Shown here piece after piece: positions 61,294 through 64,000 of a DNA stretch of 64,000 nt. The stretch is taken from contig NZ_BOPH01000081.1 in assembly GCF_016863655.1 (NCBI RefSeq), positions 1-64,000 on the forward strand, written 5' to 3'. The DNA comes from Virgisporangium ochraceum (GTDB taxonomy: Bacteria > Actinomycetota > Actinomycetes > Mycobacteriales > Micromonosporaceae). Each line of letters begins with the position of its first letter. Within the stretch, counting starts at the first letter, position 1. A model generated the notes under the pieces. It had not been told where the DNA came from. It saw nothing but the letters and a program-made list of their open reading frames with translations, and ran no database searches. A program made the position numbers and the translations under genes.

Positions 61294-61530
61294 ACGTGGA
61301 TCCTGCTGGAGGACGAGGGCGACGGCGTCCGCGTCACGGTCCGCGACAACGGGATCGGCGTCGAGCCCGGGCGGCTCGACGACTCGGCCCGCGCGGGACG
61401 GCTCGGGGTGCACCAGTCGATCCGGGGCCGGATCCGGGACCTCGGCGGCACGACGGGCATCAGGAGCCGCCCCGGAAGGGGGACGGAGGTCGAGCTGTGG
61501 GTCCCCCATCGCACACGACCTTCGTCGTGA
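61294..61530 (+). pseudogene. C-terminal fragment of a sensor histidine kinase
   Basis: 78 residues of an HATPase domain end: VRVTVRDNGIGVEPGRL carries the DNGIG box, then GRLGVHQSIRGRIRDLGG and GRGTEVELWVPH, ending in TGA at 61528. The dimerisation and sensor parts are missing. It lies after, not before, the regulator fragment, the reverse of the usual kinase-regulator order, showing rearrangement. Confidence 0.7.
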
Positions 61531-61557
61531 CCGCGGTGTCCCACCGTCGCGGGTGGG

Positions 61558-62394
61558 TCAGTTCCGTGGTCCGCCGGTGCGGCGGGCGATCGACGCGGTC
61601 GTCAGGGCGCCGGCCAGCAGAACGGCGAACAGCGCGGCGATCCACCGCACGCCCGGCGTCTCGACGGCACGTACCAGCGCCCGTTGCAGGTACTGCGCGC
61701 CGGCGATGACCGGGTCGTCGACGTCGCCGCGCAGTTCGTACCAGCCGTAGTAGGCGACGTAGCCGCCGGCGACGAGCATGACCGCGCCGCCGAGCCGCGA
61801 CACCGCGGGGCCGAAGCGGCGCAGGCGGGTCAGCGCGGCCGGGCGGGCCAGGGCGACCGCGAGCGCGGCCGCGCCGACCAGCAGGCCCATGCCGAGCGCG
61901 TACGCGACGAACAGCCCCACCCCGTCGAGGACCGAACCGGCGCGGAAGCTCGAGGCGACGATCGCGAGGAACGGCGCGATGGTGCACGACAACGACGCGA
62001 CCGCGTACGCGGCGCCGAACAGCACCATGGAGCCGGCCGAGCGGCGCACGGTCGGGCCGCGGACCGGCAGCACGAACGACGGCAGGTGCCGGCCGGCGGT
62101 CAGCCAGCCGCCGAGCACCACCAGCAGCAGCCCGAACGCGACCGTGAACCACGGCAGGTACCGGAACAGGGCGCCGGACACCGGTGCGACCGCCGACCCG
62201 ACGGCGCCGAACACGACCACGAACCCGGCCGTCATGGCGGCCGTGGCGACCAGCGCCCGCCGCACGGCGACGATCCGGCCGGGACTGTCGTCGCCGAGCA
62301 CCAGCAGCGTCAGGTACACCGGCAGCAGCGCGAACCCGCACGGGTTGACCGCCGCGACCAGCCCGGCGGCCAGCGCGAGCCCGAGGTCGGCCAT
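61558..62394 (-). CDS. ccdA: CcdA-type cytochrome c biogenesis / thiol transport protein
   Basis: 278 residues, six or more TM helices. The reductant-relay Cys pair is in VNPCGFALLPVYL (first helix) and SLSCTIAPFL (fourth helix). It passes electrons from cytoplasmic thioredoxin to extracytoplasmic thioredoxin-like proteins. Its ATG overlaps the stop of the TlpA-like lipoprotein gene (TGATG), so they probably work together. Confidence 0.92.
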   Translation of the reverse strand: MADLGLALAAGLVAAVNPCGFALLPVYLTLLVLGDDSPGRIVAVRRALVATAAMTAGFVVVFGAVGSAVAPVSGALFRYLPWFTVAFGLLLVVLGGWLTAGRHLPSFVLPVRGPTVRRSAGSMVLFGAAYAVASLSCTIAPFLAIVASSFRAGSVLDGVGLFVAYALGMGLLVGAAALAVALARPAALTRLRRFGPAVSRLGGAVMLVAGGYVAYYGWYELRGDVDDPVIAGAQYLQRALVRAVETPGVRWIAALFAVLLAGALTTASIARRTGGPRN

Positions 62395-62960
62395 CAGGTC
62401 AGCGCGGCGGCCCGGCCGGGAAGGGCGTCACCGGTCAGGACACCCTTGTGCACGACGGTTCCGCGGCTGTCCAGCAGCACGAACGTGCTCTGCGACGTGA
62501 CCCCGAACTTCTTCCACACGGTGCCCGCCTCGTCCGACAGGTGCGGCACCGCGTCGAGCTTCCACTGGGTGATGAACCGGCGCATCGCGTCCTCGTCGTC
62601 GAGCCCACCGACACCGACCACGTTCACCTTGCCGGCCAGCTGCTCGGCGGCGGTCTTCACACCCTTGGCCTGACCGGCGCACGTCGGGCACCACGGCGCC
62701 CAGAACCACAGCACGGTCGGCTTTCCCGCCAGCGTGGCACCGTCGAACGCCGCACCGCCCACGGTCCGGGCGGTGAACGCCAACGTCGACGGCACGGCGG
62801 CACCGGAGGCGGGGGTGGAGGCGGCGCCCGTCGTCGACGACGCGGCCACCGGCCCAGCGGCGTCGGTGGGGGCGGGATCCGCGCAGCCGGCCGCACCGGC
62901 GAGCACCGCGACCGCGGTGATCGCGGCGACGAGGGACACGACGAGACGTCGGAGGGTCAC
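62394..62960 (-). CDS. TlpA-like thioredoxin lipoprotein
   Basis: 188 residues. Lipoprotein signal with LAGAAGC (Cys26), a Thr/Ala/Ser-rich linker to ~60, then a thioredoxin fold with CPTC in WFWAPWCPTCAGQAKG and VTSQSTFVLLDSRG holding the second-half strand. It is anchored outside the membrane and reduced by the coupled CcdA. Roles include heme-ligation thiols or repair of oxidised secreted proteins. Confidence 0.9.
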   Translation of the reverse strand: MTLRRLVVSLVAAITAVAVLAGAAGCADPAPTDAAGPVAASSTTGAASTPASGAAVPSTLAFTARTVGGAAFDGATLAGKPTVLWFWAPWCPTCAGQAKGVKTAAEQLAGKVNVVGVGGLDDEDAMRRFITQWKLDAVPHLSDEAGTVWKKFGVTSQSTFVLLDSRGTVVHKGVLTGDALPGRAAALT

Positions 62961-63384
62961 GCCGCGACCCTACCGGTCCGCGCCGTCGGCAGATCTTACG
63001 AACCGGTGACCGCCGCCCCGACGGCCGCGAGACTGTTCACGCAGTGGTGCGCTCGTCGGCCGGCTGCCCGGCGGTTATGGCGGCAGTGATCGTGGGAGAG
63101 AAGGTGCGGTGGTTCCAGCATTTCTCTCCCCGGCCCCGACGCCCGGCCTGATCTTGGACTTCCAGACATGCCATGACGTGTAGGGGAGTCCACGATCGCC
63201 AGGGCTTCGCGCGTTCGACGGCCGATCCCGACGTGGCGGCGCAGCCTCACGGACAGCGCCGAACACAACGGGCACCCCCAACCCACCGGGTGAACAGTTG
63301 CTCATCCAGAGAGGTTGATCTCTGGGTAGCGGCCGCGATGGCGGCCCCCGAACGGTTCACGGTCCGTAACGCCGTTGCGCCGGT
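62961..63384. other. Non-coding stretch
   Basis: 424 bp without a recognisable gene. It holds the promoter of the TlpA-like gene at its left end (62961-63000) and a hairpin at 63094-63130. Small open frames are unsupported. Confidence 0.5.
63094..63130 (-). terminator. Hairpin downstream of the AMP-binding gene
   Basis: GGGAGAGAA (63094-63102) pairs perfectly with TTCTCTCCC (63122-63130) over a 19-base loop. It is about 255 bp after the stop of the AMP-binding gene, so the assignment is tentative. Confidence 0.4.
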
Positions 63385-64000
63385 TCACCGGGGCAGGGCC
63401 TTCTTGTCCGGCTTGCCGTTCGGGGTGACCGGCACCCGGTCGATCAGCCGGACGGTGTGGGGAACCGCCGCCGGGCCGAGGGCCGCGCCGACCAGGGTGC
63501 GCAGCCGGTCCGGGTCGGGGGTGTGTCCGGTGGCGGGCACGAGGAAGGCGTGGACGGCCTCGCCGGTGGCGTCGTCGGGCCGGCCGACGACGTACGCCTC
63601 CGCGACGGCCGGGTCGCCGCCGAGGATCCGCTCGACCGGGCCGGCGTAGACCACCTCGGCGTTGACGATGATGATGTCGCGGATGCGCCCGTCCAGGTAC
63701 AGGTAGCCGCGCTCGTCGAGGCGGGCGAGGTCGCGGGTGCGGACCCAGCCGGCGTCGAACACCTCTGCCGTCCCGTCCGGGTCGGCCCAGTACCCGCTGG
63801 CCTGCGACGGGGTCCGGACGTACAGCTCGCCCTCGGCGGCGGGTCGGCCGGCGGCGTCGCGGATCGACAGGTCGGTCACCGCGGGTGCGCGGCCGACGGA
63901 GGCGCGCAGGCGCGGGTCGGCCGCCAGTTCGGCCGGCGTGACCATGGCGATCATGCCGGTCTCGGTCTGGCCGTAGCCGTGGAAGACCACCGGTCCGAGC
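63385..64000 (-). CDS. AMP-binding (acyl-CoA ligase-like) enzyme, N-terminus off the right edge
   Basis: About 205 C-terminal residues are visible. VFHGYGQTETG is the A5 motif; GYLYLDGRIRDIIIVNAEVVY the hinge and A8 region; VTPNGKPDKKALPR the A10 lysine. The start lies beyond the window. An adenylate-forming ligase for a carboxylic acid, or a loading enzyme of a biosynthetic cluster; the rest of the gene and the neighbours to the right would decide. Confidence 0.85.
   Translation of the reverse strand, partial: LGPVVFHGYGQTETGMIAMVTPAELAADPRLRASVGRAPAVTDLSIRDAAGRPAAEGELYVRTPSQASGYWADPDGTAEVFDAGWVRTRDLARLDERGYLYLDGRIRDIIIVNAEVVYAGPVERILGGDPAVAEAYVVGRPDDATGEAVHAFLVPATGHTPDPDRLRTLVGAALGPAAVPHTVRLIDRVPVTPNGKPDKKALPR

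Noticed and set aside
1..64000. tRNA, rRNA or riboswitch genes
   Set aside because: None was recognised by reading; a covariance-model scan was not possible here, so small RNAs cannot be excluded.

Overview
The window is uniformly high-GC DNA from an actinobacterium, probably a filamentous soil genus; Micromonosporaceae-like is an inference, not a proof. Reasons: very GC-rich third codon positions, frequent GTG starts, SARP/AfsR regulators, SrfB/Hsp70/GTPase clusters, secreted glycan-active enzymes with S/T/P linkers, and long chains of ATGA/GTGA gene overlaps. No rRNA, tRNA or CRISPR array was seen. Both edges cut genes.

Layout. (1) 1-3973, minus: a small trypsin-co-occurring protein (Trypco1 type) translationally coupled to a huge trypsin-NACHT-WD40 protein that leaves the left edge; this matches predicted NTP-dependent conflict systems. 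(2) 4376-6190: a DUF6348-like gene between two oppositely oriented relics of related IS transposases. (3) 6267-10392: two membrane-anchored Hsp70-like proteins, divergent, with an S26 signal peptidase between them. (4) 10393-11187: a long non-coding gap with a 32-bp inverted repeat, then a secreted ricin-type lectin and a secreted NTF2-like protein. (5) 12317-29180: a catabolic locus. Twelve minus-strand genes (LLM monooxygenase, branched-chain-type ABC transporter including a permease-permease-ATPase fusion, two acyl-CoA dehydrogenases, AMP ligase, HpaB-type monooxygenase, enoyl-CoA hydratase, ABM protein, alpha/beta hydrolase, thiolase) face a TetR regulator and a flavin reductase fused to an IclR-like domain. 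Together they suggest uptake, CoA activation, oxidation and thiolysis of an unidentified acid.

(6) 29380-38459, plus: a six-gene cluster with a dynamin-like GTPase, a SrfB-like Hsp70-fold protein, a degenerate GTPase, an intact GTPase and two unknowns. (7) 38518-40482: a stand-alone folE and a secreted pectate lyase. (8) 40612-44626: a compact secreted-peptide module: an 8-cysteine precursor with an A-x-A leader end, a thioredoxin-like protein, an ABC exporter without peptidase domain, a dedicated S26 peptidase and a SARP regulator; an AfsR-like regulator follows. (9) 47736-56893: VOC/MarR pair with two operators, GH81 beta-1,3-glucanase, MMPL transporter, two-component system, PucR-type regulator. 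(10) 57006-64000: SHMT-like enzyme, relics of a second signalling/ABC-permease locus, a BisC/TorA-type molybdoenzyme, CcdA and a TlpA-like lipoprotein, and a partial AMP-binding enzyme at the right edge.

The strongest candidates for undescribed biology are the cysteine-rich peptide module (8) and the dynamin/SrfB/paired-GTPase cluster (6); the trypsin-NACHT-WD40 pair (1) is a further conflict-system candidate.
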